Positions 35,425-43,139 are shown, numbered from the stretch's first letter. The stretch is 64,000 nucleotides of DNA from Adiantum capillus-veneris (GCA_014529385.2 CM043943.1:105602855-105666854); one strand, 5' to 3'. Notes: a model not told the origin generated them from the letters alone. Numbers and translations: made by a program.

Positions 35425-37719
35425 CACCTGCTATTGCACCCTATATGGGAGAGGGGGACGCCCTCATTCTCGCAAATTGTGGAGAGCCTTGTACCTCTCT
35501 CATTGTCCCCGAGGGGCTTGTCCACTCTCTCCCCATCTTCTCTCTCCAACGTTTTTCCTCCTCCTATCCTCTCTCTCCCGAATGTTCCCTTATCGCCATA
35601 TCTTCCACTGCACTTTGACACATCCTACTTACACAGACACGTGAGAGGCTCGACACGAGATTACCAGGAGTACAGGGCTATGTTGGTAGTATCTAGATTG
35701 GAGGTGTATGCTACACAACACTTCAAGGGGCTCAGAATGAGTAGCAATCCTATACACATGAGTTGCATGGAGAATACACATTGTATCACAAGATCCAGAG
35801 GACCACTTTATGTGGATCCCACTACAGCTTCATGAGGGGTATGTGCTCTTTCGTATTACGCACCTTTGAGGTTGAAGTTCACAAGTGTTAAGAGATGAGG
35901 TGGAGAGGAGAGACTAAGTTGAGGGGGAGGGACACCCCCTCATCATGCACCTACCTTGCAAAGGGGATTATATAGTATTCAAGCCTGGGAGAGGACTCAT
36001 GGGAGACTTCAACAAGCTCTTCCACCAGCCTCGATAGGACCATATACACACATAAAATCAATCGATGTAGCCACAATCTACAAGAGATCAAATAGCATAA
36101 TTAAAGATCAAAGTCGCCTCAACCACGCACAAAAAAAATCCATCTATGTCTCACTAACATGAGTTAAACGATAGATAGCACAAATAGCTAGCTCCCGATA
36201 AGTATGGGATCACCCCTAGAGGAGCTTCCCATGCAATGAAAGTGAACCAAGGGTAGCTTGTAAGACATCCACATCGCTAACTACATGTCTATGCAAATCC
36301 TGATTAAAATGAAGCTTGAAAAGTTGAAAGAGCCACTCGCACTAGCACAACATGCAAATTCATGAGTACAGAAAGAATACACAAGCATTTGAATTTTTTA
36401 CCGATCAAATAACTACATCACAGATGAGGAGGCAAAGAACAAACGATGTAAGTAAATAAGTGCACAATAGTATGGCATCTCCATGCTTATCTGCTCCACC
36501 GTTCTAGAGTACAAATGTTTGCAATGTAAGAAATATGACAAATGCATAAAGCGGTAAATCAAAACAACTTTTCTATCTCAACAAAAAAGATTCGCTTGTT
36601 TACTTGCTTACTCCGAGTAGCATTTGCTAGTAACAAGACTTTCAAAAACAGTTTGGAAATGTCCCTACCTGCATAAAGATGGAGATAAGTTAGAGCATGA
36701 GAGATGTCGATTGCAATATCCAAACGAGTAAACAGGTCCAATACAGTGCCAAATTCGCCTGCACAAGCCCAAGTGCACGTATCTTTTTTAAGATAAGACA
36801 TTGCAGGATGAAAAGAACTAGAAAACCGCTATATTGTGTGAAGAGCAAAGCACTCACAATCAAGATGCTGCCGCAAGTTCCCATTTGACACAAACTCTTC
36901 CACTAAAATGCGCTCATCACCCTCCTCCAGGTACCCAATTAATTTGACAAGATTGAGATGCTCTACTTTTGCAAGTGTGTTCACTTCACTTAGGAATTGA
37001 GAAGTCAACCGTGCTTCAAACAAGTCCTGCATGGACAGCTTGGCCATTAACGATTTCACAATTTATAGAATGTCAACATTTCCTGCAACAACATATTCTC
37101 CTTTGCTGATTTAGGACTTAGTCGAAGCATTTTAAGGTCAGAGACTCCCAATTGTAGTGTGAACATGAGAGTTAGCCCTAGCCATTAGCAGTAACAACCA
37201 ATCTCAACTTGTTTGTGATGATGGCTAGGTGCAGCAGTAGTCAATGGGGACTGTTGCTTGAATCTAGGACATTGAAAGTAAAACCAATCATCCTCGTGTC
37301 AAACCTTTTAGCTGAATCATATACCTTTCTAGCACGCTTGATAGCTACAATCCTTCCATCAGCCAGTTTCCCTTTGTAAACAACACCAAATCCACCCTGA
37401 CCGATCTTACAAGATGTGGAAAAATTTGACGTTGCTTTATTGAGTTCTGCCATGTTGAAAGCAACAGCAGTACCATCATTCAGCATTGTTGGTGTAGAGA
37501 GAGGTGACTGAACAGAATCATGACTTATAGAGAATCCCTCTGTAGACACTGAACGCACTGAGCAGCAAACAACTAAATCAAGTCACGTTCTAGTTAAAAC
37601 TCCATTGAATGTGCACTTACAATATAATACTTACATGGTGCATCTTTATCACTAACTTCTCCCTTGAAACACGGAAACAGGCATGCAAATAGCCTTTTAG
37701 AAAGCTGTTTCTCCCCCAT
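11575..37719 (-). CDS. CRCK: CRCK-like receptor-like cytoplasmic kinase, six exons
   Basis: Exons on the minus strand are 37719-37635, 37557-37325, 37026-36858, 36758-36669, 12171-11873 and 11799-11575. They join into 1101 nt, ATG to stop, encoding 366 residues, and every junction obeys GT-AG and keeps frame. The kinase features are complete: glycine loop GQGGFG (about 81-86), AIK lysine (102), helix-C Glu (about 120), HRD (198-200), DFG (218-220) and the [10 protein letters not shown] activation segment. The motifs [29 protein letters not shown] and TGRRPIE are typical of the RLCK-IV / CRCK family. Arabidopsis CRCK1 binds calmodulin, and CRCK3 acts in MPK4-SUMM2 immunity. There is no signal peptide or membrane helix. 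The N-terminus ([10 protein letters not shown]) has two Cys that could be palmitoylated (inference). The 366 residues are short for the family. Intron 4 is about 24.5 kb and full of transposons, so splicing is uncertain. Confidence 0.9.
11873..12171 (-). CDS. CRCK: CRCK-like gene, exon 5 (catalytic loop and DFG)
   Basis: The acceptor TTTTATAG lies before GTGAACCC. The split codon G+GT gives Gly, yielding [18 protein letters not shown], the length expected for this loop. The exon holds HRD, ADFG, the [10 protein letters not shown] segment and [10 protein letters not shown]. The donor is TGG/GTTAGT at 11872. Only about 13 nt separate the acceptor from a (GA)n tract in the transcript. Confidence 0.92.
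12186..12251. repeat. (CT)33 tract at the 5' border of the LINE
   Basis: An uninterrupted (TC)n runs directly into the first LINE bases (CGGGCCTATGGG). In the kinase transcript it is (GA)33, lying just upstream of the exon 5 acceptor. Confidence 0.95.
12252..13301 (+). mobile_element. LINE segment 1 (endonuclease region)
   Basis: This is the first third of a non-LTR retrotransposon. It is interrupted at 13301 by the gypsy element and resumes at 23953. The reading runs across the gypsy insertion (SWYDAE, then [11 protein letters not shown]) exactly once one copy of the 5-bp target duplication is removed. The summed LINE is about 3.85 kb, antisense to the kinase gene. No ORF1 and no 5' untranslated region are visible, so it is 5'-truncated at the start of the endonuclease domain. 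Confidence 0.88.
12256..13301 (+). pseudogene. LINE ORF2: AP-like endonuclease, frameshifted
   Basis: APE-type endonuclease motifs are present in order: VATWNCNG (about 12277-12300), a long body, GDFNAR (about 12700), STVDYVM (about 12943) and VDHALV (about 13030). The frame shifts near 12360, so the metal-binding Glu motif is disrupted there, and again near 13085, after which [19 protein letters not shown] continues in another frame. The enzyme would nick target DNA to prime reverse transcription. With two frameshifts it cannot be active here. Confidence 0.8.
14751..14759 (+). promoter_or_regulatory. TATA box of the nested solo LTR
   Basis: CTATAAAAG lies 910 bp into the LTR, followed about 25-30 bp downstream by CTCACTCAGAGAGG, a plausible U3/R border. 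Confidence 0.6.
15642..15647 (+). terminator. AATAAA in the nested solo LTR
   Basis: A canonical AATAAA lies about 180 bp before the LTR 3' end. It is a possible polyadenylation signal on the same strand as the TATA box. Confidence 0.4.
16251..16260 (-). promoter_or_regulatory. TATA-like element of the gypsy 3' LTR
   Basis: The minus strand reads TGCTTATAAA. The same element is kept in the 5' LTR at about 23470-23479. Confidence 0.45.
17301..17912 (-). pseudogene. Gypsy integrase C-terminus and chromodomain-like tail
   Basis: The 203-residue segment begins after the integrase core. It holds a helical stretch ([16 protein letters not shown]), the YYGPFQV GPY/F-type block, a [10 protein letters not shown] motif and a chromodomain-like end ([27 protein letters not shown]). 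Chromodomains of chromoviruses steer insertion to heterochromatin (family knowledge). It is one frameshift away from the upstream integrase core. Confidence 0.85.
17942..18512 (-). pseudogene. Gypsy integrase core
   Basis: The core carries the catalytic D, D and E: AMDFI (about 18385), [11 protein letters not shown] (about 18195) and [10 protein letters not shown] (about 18080). The upstream zinc-binding part is broken by two stops, one where FFYWPTLRRD would lose its Trp (TAG for TGG) and one after CLIC. The downstream end is frameshifted at about 17945. This segment would insert element cDNA into the genome and is inactive here. Confidence 0.85.
18515..19522 (-). pseudogene. Gypsy RT thumb/connection and RNase H
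   Basis: The sequence covers [30 protein letters not shown], the RNase H start [15 protein letters not shown], the [12 protein letters not shown] motif, [11 protein letters not shown] and the [15 protein letters not shown] end. A TAA after FFDEMIV separates it from the upstream RT fingers and palm. Confidence 0.88.
19553..20656 (-). pseudogene. Gypsy protease and RT fingers/palm
   Basis: The frame covers the second half of the retropepsin ([14 protein letters not shown]), the RT entry ([20 protein letters not shown]), [35 protein letters not shown] and the polymerase active site. The site reads FFDE instead of the usual F/Y-x-DD, so the second catalytic Asp is Glu. The first half of the protease, including [11 protein letters not shown], lies in the gag frame, so a frameshift at about 20565 divides the domain. 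Confidence 0.88.
20529..22364 (-). CDS. Gypsy gag polyprotein
   Basis: The long gag frame is open from the first ATG at 22364 ([17 protein letters not shown]). It has an N-terminal Gln/Pro/Met/Gly-rich region, a capsid-like domain (about 21520-21050: [28 protein letters not shown]) and a CCHC knuckle [14 protein letters not shown] (about 20805-20764). It then runs through the protease start and ends about 35 bp past the frameshift. Gag packages element RNA. The frame is intact although pol is ruined. Confidence 0.85.
   Translation of the reverse strand: MGDRPDDVAEEVSSSQGQQTHEVGESSRPPQTDDDIFRTQLAIAVAMFTQVMQNPRFLAFLQPPVPSQQVGSLDHIQKPVKARAQVIHTAQSMETPVHLTENMQSPQLVPKVQEQVAEMPVFQAVPVQPATFQQSIAGSNGQGSNLKAMQQVFPPPSVHPGYFGGGSVFQSMVGHAPGNQFYTPGTVFGGAQTMMPNPMYGVTGMLPGFQSTQGQFGMPQANFGMAGITNQQPNMAFPGQLNCGQGSHMNPNSVPMFQSLPYDNLTPLERPTPYKEGGKGVTFTTFTGFDDRKKALSFLQQFDKAYAGGNFTEASKVLKTATFLTGNAGQWWTTLLLQGQAPSSTWIYFKQIFAAAWLSDDFEADVMTEWHQLNAATCKNLDDYNRKFWKALLPVTSYRFVPLTEQIEKYCCGLPKGLRKYCTKTEVTTLTQLIEVANTGNGLLKGEDCEFNTGVKEGSAKKNSAKKYVPKEALKGTQEPANTGKDKATAESEKGPTKKWKRRFPRKSEEQKKVLRSENKCFICEKPGHIAYNCPTKKRPADSEDKEDRKGKKPMAGLVPDMVGDKPNSDASELCRAWGKVRDQRVLIFFDPGAKANFISPRIGFQVGNQT
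22472..23947 (-). repeat. 5' LTR of the chromovirus (1476 bp)
   Basis: The LTR reads TGTCACC on the minus strand at 23947 and ends CCGGTTTCA at 22472. It is uninterrupted and serves as the reference for locating the nested insert in the other LTR and the internal deletion in the solo copy at 24292-25504. Confidence 0.92.
23953..24291 (+). mobile_element. LINE segment 2 (endonuclease-RT linker)
   Basis: The LINE resumes after the second copy of the gypsy target duplication (23948-23952). It reads [20 protein letters not shown], then an in-frame TAG, then [20 protein letters not shown] and [12 protein letters not shown], the linker region before RT. It is interrupted at 24291 by a solo LTR. 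Confidence 0.85.
24292..25504 (-). mobile_element. Solo LTR of the same chromovirus family
   Basis: TG...CA ends are identical in type to the 13302-23947 element and it is flanked by perfect GAAGG copies (24287-24291 and 25505-25509). At 1213 bp it is shorter than the reference LTR, because about 270 bp corresponding to roughly 23300-23570 are missing. It is the product of LTR-LTR recombination of a second, independent insertion into the same LINE. Confidence 0.92.
25521..26234 (+). pseudogene. LINE reverse transcriptase, first part
   Basis: RT blocks are clear: [18 protein letters not shown] and [51 protein letters not shown] (first catalytic Asp) and [17 protein letters not shown] one-base shift near 26200-26215 moves the frame just before the YADD box. 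This enzyme copies element RNA at the nicked target site. The flaw is single, so the copy is relatively young or once functional. Confidence 0.88.
26201..27748 (+). pseudogene. LINE reverse transcriptase, YADD onward, with finger tail
   Basis: The 515-codon frame begins [20 protein letters not shown] (catalytic YADD intact). It continues with [28 protein letters not shown] and [11 protein letters not shown], then a long C-terminal region with a C-x2-C-x8-H-x4-C finger ([18 protein letters not shown], about 27277-27330). It ends at a TGA at 27748 after a Ser/Arg-rich tail. No RNase H domain is visible. The clade cannot be fixed by eye; CR1/L2-like or Tx1-like are possibilities to test. Confidence 0.88.
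27965..28050. repeat. (CT)43 tract at the LINE 3' end
   Basis: An uninterrupted 86-bp (TC)n follows the LINE 3' sequence and is followed by AATGTGTGTGTGTCC of the host intron. It may be the element's tail, the far half of a split (CT)n target, or both. Confidence 0.95.
28051..29240. other. Intron DNA, unassigned
   Basis: I see no recognisable domain on either strand. Short overlapping frames at 28563-29208 have no family resemblance I can name. Confidence 0.5.
29241..29512 (+). repeat. 136-bp tandem duplication inside gypsy remnant
   Basis: The unit starting ATGGCTCAAAAGTAAGTCGT occurs at 29241 and 29377 with almost no differences. It ends in the first codons of the integrase remnant ([10 protein letters not shown]). 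Confidence 0.85.
29458..30000 (+). pseudogene. Gypsy integrase C-terminal remnant
   Basis: [47 protein letters not shown] and [10 protein letters not shown] closely follow the same region of the 13.3-23.9 kb chromovirus (17912-17301) but on the opposite strand. A frameshift after LLRP leads into LAHKERKV and RYLVKFKNW in another frame. No LTRs or upstream domains are present, so it is an isolated fragment. Confidence 0.82.
30001..31500. other. Intron DNA, unassigned
   Basis: No supported feature. A minus-strand frame at 30993-31319 is Ser/Thr/Arg-rich and unrecognised. Confidence 0.5.
31530..31908 (+). repeat. LTR fragment, diverged
   Basis: Blocks such as GGCTCTGTTTTTGGGCATCC, GGCATCTGGACACAGACTCT, AGAAATACCAAAAG and GGAACTCCGCCG recur in the same order at 32900-33105, within the LTR at 32464-33198. 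The fragment breaks off at the (CT)n tract starting at 31909. Confidence 0.7.
31909..31987. repeat. (CT)n tract
   Basis: A 79-bp uninterrupted (TC)n lies exactly at the break of the LTR fragment to its left. Confidence 0.95.
32464..33198 (+). repeat. 5' LTR of an internally deleted chromovirus
   Basis: It begins TGTCACAAACTGG and ends TTTGTTACA, directly followed by a tRNA-Met-type primer site. It contains (GA)n at 32683-32735 and a second GA-rich patch near 32828-32842. A TTTAAATA TATA-like box lies near 32932. The left border is inferred from the TG dinucleotide. Confidence 0.6.
33200..33211 (+). other. Primer-binding site (initiator tRNA-Met)
   Basis: TGGTATCAGAGC is the standard complement to the 3' end of plant initiator tRNA-Met. 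It lies one base after the LTR end, which fixes both the LTR border and the plus orientation. Confidence 0.85.
33267..34056 (+). pseudogene. Gag-RNaseH-IN-chromodomain deletion derivative
   Basis: A gag start ([22 protein letters not shown] at 33267) runs to about 33478. It then jumps to the end of RNase H ([18 protein letters not shown]), to integrase bits ([19 protein letters not shown]) and finally to a chromodomain end ([17 protein letters not shown]) with a stop at 34042. Protease, RT and most of the integrase are missing. A polypurine stretch AAGAGGGA follows at 34049-34056. It is non-autonomous and broken. Confidence 0.8.
34057..35302 (+). repeat. Probable 3' LTR, different in sequence from the 5' LTR
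   Basis: It starts TGTAACAATGTC directly after the polypurine stretch and plausibly ends GTTTGTGACA at 35302 (TG...CA, 1246 bp). Its start does not match the 5' LTR at 32464, so the element is mosaic or one border is wrong. The interior (TTTATTTTCAGCCC, then GTAACATTTTCAGG) loosely resembles the nested solo LTR at 13841-15823. Confidence 0.45.
35303..36668. other. Left-over intron DNA before exon 4, with (CT)n
   Basis: It contains (CT)n at 35383-35420. An imperfect local duplication around it repeats CCTTGTAC and CTCGAGAGGCTTGTCC / CCCGAGGGGCTTGTCC (about 35330-35390 and 35485-35530). No gene is seen. Confidence 0.6.
36669..36758 (-). CDS. CRCK: CRCK-like gene, exon 4
   Basis: The acceptor is CTTGTGCAG. 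The exon encodes [20 protein letters not shown] and ALTYLHLYA. The donor is GCAG/GTAGGG at 36668, where the roughly 24.5 kb intron begins. The next exon continues the same catalytic-loop helix, which shows the two halves are one gene. Confidence 0.88.
36858..37026 (-). CDS. CRCK: CRCK-like gene, exon 3 (helix C and hinge)
   Basis: The acceptor is CCATGCAG. The exon encodes [20 protein letters not shown] and then [19 protein letters not shown] up to LRQHLD. The donor is GATT/GTGAGT at 36857. The split codon T+GC restores the Cys of HLDC, which is conserved in the family. Confidence 0.9.
37325..37557 (-). CDS. CRCK: CRCK-like gene, exon 2 (glycine loop and catalytic Lys)
   Basis: The acceptor CTGCTCAG precedes TGCGTTCAG, and the split codon T+TG gives Leu. 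The exon carries a Ser-rich linker, [10 protein letters not shown], the glycine loop [12 protein letters not shown] and VAIKRARK. The donor is AAG/GTATAT at 37324. Confidence 0.9.
37635..37719 (-). CDS. CRCK: CRCK-like gene, exon 1
   Basis: The exon starts at ATG 37719-37717 ([20 protein letters not shown]), the first ATG of the open frame. It ends after one base of a codon, before the strong donor GTAAGT at 37634. An upstream in-frame coding exon cannot be excluded, but the joined frame needs none. Confidence 0.8.
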
Positions 37720-39076
37720 TGATCAGATATCTACTTCCTCGCAAGGTCTCTACTTCTGATTTCTTTTACGGCTCAGTCAACTTTCATTAACCTCTTTAAA
37801 ATGATGTCTGCACATGTTATGGTGTCTAACCATAAGTGACTGCAAGAAAAACAAACACATGTTTGGAAATTAATTAACTGCAAGAAAAATAACACATAGA
37901 AGGAATCAACTTATCCATAAGGAGCAAAACAAGCTTCTTCTACTCCTTTGTGTATGTATATACTATATTTAACTCTTGAGTAGACCATCATATATGATAT
38001 AACACTGGAGATTGATGAGAGGAAAAACAGAGGGGTGAAGAAGCCAAAAAGACGTGCATATGTGTCTGTTTGAGGTGGTTCAAACTTGCAAGTTCTTCGC
38101 AAAGGGAGAATGTTTTTGTAGAAATTCAATGCAATTGATCCAGTTTTAGCTTCAACTGATTGTATGACAGTAAATTAGCAGACTTATACTTCTGAATTAG
38201 CAGACCGAGTACTGAGCCAGAGAAAAAAAAGAAGAGATCAAACTTTTGCACCCAAATGTGAAATCTAATAGCAAATTCCCAAGGTCTATACTCTTTACGA
38301 GACAAATGGTTGCATCATCATCTCTTGCGGTTTACAGATAGCATGCAGTGGACATGTAAAACCTTCCACAGTGTGATAAAGAGACATATATAACACACAG
38401 CAATATGTGCACAACACTCTGTATAAGGTGACATACATCACAAAAACCCAAAGCCTTCAGTGGCATGCTTGCTCAGATAGAACATCCGATACACAGAAGT
38501 GGCACCCAAAACACCTTGCACTAAGCAATGTATGAACATGCATGCATACATAGACACAAAAGAACGCAGGCTTGAAAAATATGGTTTTCTTCGAATTGAA
38601 GCACGGACGATCAGCTGCCTCGTAAAGAAGAACAAGCAGATGCTGCAACCACGCACAGACACACCCGATTGCATCGATCGCAATTTCGTAAACATTAAAC
38701 AACTTACTTGAAAAGACGAGCTCTGTGATGCTCCACGACAGAGCGAATGGAAGCGCAGACTGCAGAAGACTGTGAGATCGCCATTTGTCTTGCTTTTGCT
38801 TTTGTTTGGACAAAAACGTGTGAGTATGACTAGGTCCAACATGTTCGGGGATTTTTTACTTCGTTAGCATAGGAGCCAAAATCAAGAGCCAAAATCAAAT
38901 CCCTGCCTTCTCGTTAACCCGCGTGGCGTGGCTCCTTTCTTCTGAAAAAAAACCATTGCGCTCTAAACAAAACGACGACGTCAAAAGCGCAACAATTCGA
39001 TCTTCTCCACGAGCAGTTCGCAGGTTTTCAAAAGCAGCTCGGAGATTTGTATGCAGGTTTGTCTCTGGCCACTGTA

Positions 39077-39079
<3 letters not shown>
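37720..39079 (-). promoter_or_regulatory. Upstream region of the CRCK-like gene, possible 5' UTR intron
   Basis: No other coding exon is needed upstream of the ATG at 37719. A possible untranslated exon ends at the donor TTCAA/GTAAGTTG near 38709, with a possible acceptor ATGTGCAG near 37811. These are consensus matches only. A short duplicated piece (CGATCTTCTCCAC, GCAGTTCGCAGGTT) at about 38997-39020 and 39130-39157 flanks the (GA)n at 39080. Confidence 0.3.

Positions 39080-39111
<32 letters not shown>
39080..39111. repeat. (GA)n tract
   Basis: A 32-bp uninterrupted (GA)n on the plus strand, read as (CT)n in the direction of the kinase gene, about 1.4 kb upstream of its ATG. Confidence 0.95.
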
Positions 39112-39114
<3 letters not shown>

Positions 39115-39591
39115 CTCTCAACAGCAACTCGATCTTCTCCACAAGCAGTTCGCAGGTTCTCAACAAGGGCCGGCGGGCCAGAAAGCTGTGGGCTGTTTTC
39201 ACCAAGTGTGAAGGAAGGGCCTTTCTCCAAACGCTATCACCTACCAAAGGCACCCTTGTCTTTCAAATTCTCAAGATATTATAATTTTCTTGGCATTACA
39301 ATGTATTTTAAAGGGTAGCTAACATTTTTCACCCTTAGAAAATGGACAAAACTTTTACCGTTTCTGGCGTATTTTGTCCTTTTTATCTTTAAGAGTTAAA
39401 TTGTAAGCCACACTTAAAAATCTATAAAGTCTCTGAATTTTGGTAGGCAACACTACCTATCAAGAATCAATCGAAGGGACGGACAAGAGTGGGGGAGAGA
39501 GAGAAAGAGAGAAAAATGTTTAACGATGTAAAAACAATCTAAAGAGAAATTTAAGTTCTACATGACAAGTCTTCAACAATTGAGTACATAT

Positions 39592-39604
39592 GGGGGGGGG
39601 GGGG

Positions 39605-39652
<48 letters not shown>

Positions 39653-39792
39653 ATGAAACATGAATAACTTTACTCTCACCCAAGCTGTTGGATATATTTG
39701 TTGAAGAAGAAGAGAACTTTTTAATGCCATAGGAACAATTTCAAAAGATATATGCGACAGCTTGGGTGAGAATAAAGTTATTCATGTTTCAT

Positions 39793-39857
<65 letters not shown>
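39592..39857. repeat. Foldback hairpin: (GA)n arm - unique arm - loop - arm - (CT)n
   Basis: G16 (39592-39607) and (GA)n (39608-39650) are followed by a unique arm GCATGAAACATGAATAACTT up to CAAGCTGT at 39688. After a 68-bp loop the reverse complement returns (ACAGCTTGGGTGAG, then TTATTCATGTTTCATG, 39757-39793), followed by (CT)n (39794-39838) and (CA)n. Each arm is about 80 bp with one or two mismatches by eye. No transposase, terminal duplication or coding potential is visible. Confidence 0.9.
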
Positions 39858-40285
39858 TACACACGCACATCTTGATAAGAGGAGAATTGTACTTGAGACC
39901 ATGGCATAGATCTTTGAAATCTCATCGATTCGTTCCTACAACTCTAATGGAAATGGAAAAGCACTTATTTCTTGTAGATTATAGGTGGCAAAAGCTAAGG
40001 GCTATGCGAAAGGATATCACAATTATGGACATTTTATTATATAAGTGCTCTTTATGAGCTATGGACATTTATGTTCGACTGGTTAGTTTGTATTCATTTT
40101 TTAGCATTCAAGAAATCTATAAATAAATACGTGCAAGAGGAAATTACTCACTCTTGCAGGGGGGGAGATTGCAGCTAATGCACGTGTCTATTCTTCTCTC
40201 CTCTCTTCTCTCCTCTCTCGTCGTGTCGGTGTAGCACTCTGCTCTAGGAGTATGGTGCATATGCACATGTGCTCCTTGTGCGTGC

Positions 40286-40325
<40 letters not shown>

Positions 40326-41010
40326 TTGCATATAGCTTCAATTATGTGTTGTGGGATTAGCCAGGTATGTAGATCTATCGTTTTATGCTGTAAAGTATGT
40401 CGCTTTCAATTTTTTGTAGGGTCTTCTATGCTCCCCTTGGATATATTAAGCTTTGCATTTCACAAATGCATATATATTGTTCTCAACAATCTATTAGATA
40501 TATATAGAGAAGTTTTGTGCTTGCTTTTCCTTGAAATGTTAAGTGTTCGATGATTGGAGGTGACAAAATTACATCTCTAAGTAATGATGGCGTCCTGTGA
40601 AGCTTATTTTGAGACGTAAGAAAGCTCTAACTATGAGACAAGCAGTCATTTTTATAATATATCAGATTTTTAAAAACACATCTCACTTGTCAAGAAGAGT
40701 AAATTGTGTAAATTTCAAATGATTGAATATTAAATTAAATAATTTTTAAATTGAATTAAAGTGTGTCAAATGAGCGTTTGTTCCCTGTATATAAAAAGAG
40801 CAAGACATAATTATGTTGTATCTACATTAATGTCATGATACAAGTAATATTGAAGAACAAAGAACCTGCAAGATTTGAGAATCCAGGAAGCAAAAAAGAG
40901 GAGAAATCAGTACCATTGAAAACTTTTTTAACGAACGATGAGGAAACCATGTATATATATATATATACACAAAAGGTTATTTAATGCTTGAAAAGATATC
41001 GGCTCAAACG
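39858..41010. other. Unassigned DNA with (GT)n
   Basis: It contains (GT)n at 40289-40321 and a short (AT)n at about 40952-40967. No supported gene. Confidence 0.6.
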
Positions 41011-41240
41011 TGTTGGAATTAGGGTTGCAATGAAACACACACAGCTTGGAGAAGACGAAGGAAGCTCAAGGCACACAACAGAGATTGTATTACTTAGTGT
41101 GCAATGGAAAGATAGATAGCCCTAGAATGAATGGGCATATATACAATGCACGGGAGAAAAAACCTCCTAAAGGAGACAAAAATGTCCCCGGCGGTCCTAA
41201 GTGTGTTCACATACATCACTACCACATGTATATGGTAACA
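41011..41240 (-). repeat. 3' LTR of copia (230 bp)
   Basis: It is nearly identical to 45885-46113 apart from about 15 differences by eye. A third, partial copy lies at 56674-56749. Confidence 0.92.
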
Positions 41241-41678
41241 AATCCCCCCTGGAGTGATGCAGTGAATGAGATCTGGCACATGAGTAAAGGGAAGTGCCAT
41301 GCCTTGAGGACATGATCGGTCCACAAAGGGGAGTAAGCCCAAAGCTTTGAACTTCTCATGAGACAATCCCTTTGTGAAAAGATTTGCAAGGTTGTCCTGT
41401 GTTGGCACATAAGCCAAGCTGATCTCTCCTGTTGAGAGCCTCTCCTTGACATAGTGGTAACACACCTCAATGTGCTTTGTGCGAGCATGAAAAACTGGGT
41501 TCCTCGCAATTGCCAATGTGTTCAAACTGTCAGTGTAGATAGTGTTGGCATTGTCTTGTCCAACACCCAAATCAGCCATAAGGTGTTTGAGCCATACACA
41601 CTCAACCGTAGCTGTGAAGACTGCCATGTACTCAGCTTCACAACTAGAAGTGGCCACAGTAGGTTGCTTCTTGCTCAA
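41241..41678 (-). pseudogene. Copia RNase H
   Basis: TVATSSCEAEYMAVFTATVE, IYTDSLNTLAIARNPVFHAR, TKHIEVCYHYVKE and DNLANLFTKGLSHEKF are standard copia RNase H blocks. The link to RT (about 41680-41985) has stops. Confidence 0.88.
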
Positions 41679-41986
41679 CCATCATATACATGAACTGCCA
41701 AGCATGAAACAAAAACCACTTGTGGACACTCCCGTGTCCAAACAACCAGCCCAATCTGAGTCCAAAAAAGCAATGATCCCACCTTGGGATAAAACAAGCC
41801 AAGATGTAAAGTGCCACTCAAGTAGCGGAAAATCCTCTTGATAGCCTACCAATGCTTGGACCCTGGGCTATGCATAAATCTGCTGACCTGTGAGACTACA
41901 AACTGAATATTTGGCCTCGTGTTGCATACATAAATGAGGCAACCAACAACATTTTGATAAGAGTGAAATCAGCAGGATCACCAGCA

Positions 41987-42625
41987 TCAATCCTCAGGTC
42001 CAAACTTACATAGCAATGTCTCTATGTAACTTTTTTGATACAAGGAAATACCACCATCACAATGCTTAAAGTGTACGCCCAAGTAATGATGCAACAGCCC
42101 CAAATATTTCATCTTGAAAGTAGCATTCAAATCAGACTTAAATTTAGCAATATGTGCCTTATTGGGACCAGTGATCAACAAATCATCCACATAAAGAACA
42201 ACAATGAGAAGTACATCGCCCTCACGCTTGACATACAATGTGCTTTCTGTTGGACTGTTACAAAAGCCTCGTTTGACCAAATGAGTGTCAGCTTCCTCAT
42301 ACCAAGCACAAGGAGATTGCTTCAACCCATACAAAGCCTTCTTACATCTGCAGACTTTGTCCTCTCGTCCTTTCAAGACAAAACCGCGAGGCTGTGTTAC
42401 ATAAACTTCCTCAAATATGTCACCATTCAAGAACGTGGTAACAATGTCTGATTGATGTACATCCCAACCAAAATGAGCTGCCAATGCACATAGAAAACGA
42501 ACAGTAGTCATACGACACCTGGAAGAAAAAGTTTCTTCATAATCCATGCCTTTTTGCTCCGCATAGCCTTTTGTAAGAAGTCGAGCCTTATGGCGATCAA
42601 CCTCACCATCAGGCTTGCATTTCAA
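41987..42625 (-). pseudogene. Copia reverse transcriptase
   Basis: The frame holds KARLLTKGYAEQKGMDYEET, FLNGDIFEEVYVTQPRGF, KALYGLKQSPCAWYEEAD and the catalytic LYVDDLLITG (about 42205-42176), followed by MKYLGLLHHYLGV. The active site is intact, but flanking frames are broken. Confidence 0.9.
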
Positions 42626-42948
42626 CTTGTAAAGCCACTTTGTACCAATGCCTTTTTGCTAGGAGGAAAATCACATAAAGTCCATGTGTCATTTTCTATA
42701 AGTGTATCATATTCTGATTGCATGGTAGCCATCCAATTTTTTATAAGTGTATCATATTCTGATTGCATGGTAGCCATCCAATTTTTTGAATTCTGTGCTT
42801 CATCAAAACCCAGAGGTTCTTCGACATCATGTAGGCTACACATAGCCAGACCATAACAATCTGATGCATAAGACGCATGGCGAGAACCTGAACGAGTACA
42901 ACTACACAAAGGTGCATCCAATTTACTGTCACTCAAAGTATGCACCAA
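42622..42948 (-). pseudogene. Copia IN-RT linker with an in-frame 48-bp duplication
   Basis: NWMATMQSEYDTLIK and NWMATMQSEYDTLIE stand in tandem (about 42797-42690), an exact 48-bp repeat at DNA level. The homologous site at 10050 carries a single copy, so the duplication is specific to this element. Confidence 0.85.
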
Positions 42949-43139
42949 CCATTTTGGTATACCTCTAGCCTGCTCATTTTCAGTCCTTTCCTCATCAAGT
43001 ACATCATGTACATCTGCATCAATAATAGTCTGATCTATAACATTTTCAAAAACCCCATTGACTGTACATTTTCCTCATTGAAATTTACATTCGTATTTCC
43101 ACCACTGAAAAGAGGCAACAAAGTGTCATAAATGGCTTG

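Larger units (their letters stand above)
12172..36668 (-). other. Intron 4 of the CRCK-like gene, 24,497 bp
   Basis: The intron has donor GTAGGG at 36668 and acceptor TTTTATAG at 12172, phase 1. It contains the LINE with its nested LTR elements, a gypsy integrase remnant, an internally deleted chromovirus, LTR fragments and four long (CT)n or (GA)n tracts. The gypsy elements run in gene sense, while the LINE and the 29-34 kb remnants run antisense. Confidence 0.85.

Noticed and set aside
38438..38842. Minus-strand frame of 134 codons upstream of the kinase gene
   Set aside because: It has no recognisable domain, overlaps a second frame of similar length in the same strand and coincides with the likely untranslated leader region.
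39652..39793. MicroRNA gene in the foldback
   Set aside because: The arms are long and almost perfect with a large loop, more like a foldback repeat than a canonical microRNA precursor. No small-RNA evidence is available.
41241..41700. Plus-strand frames across the copia element
   Set aside because: They are antisense shadows of the RNase H and RT frames.
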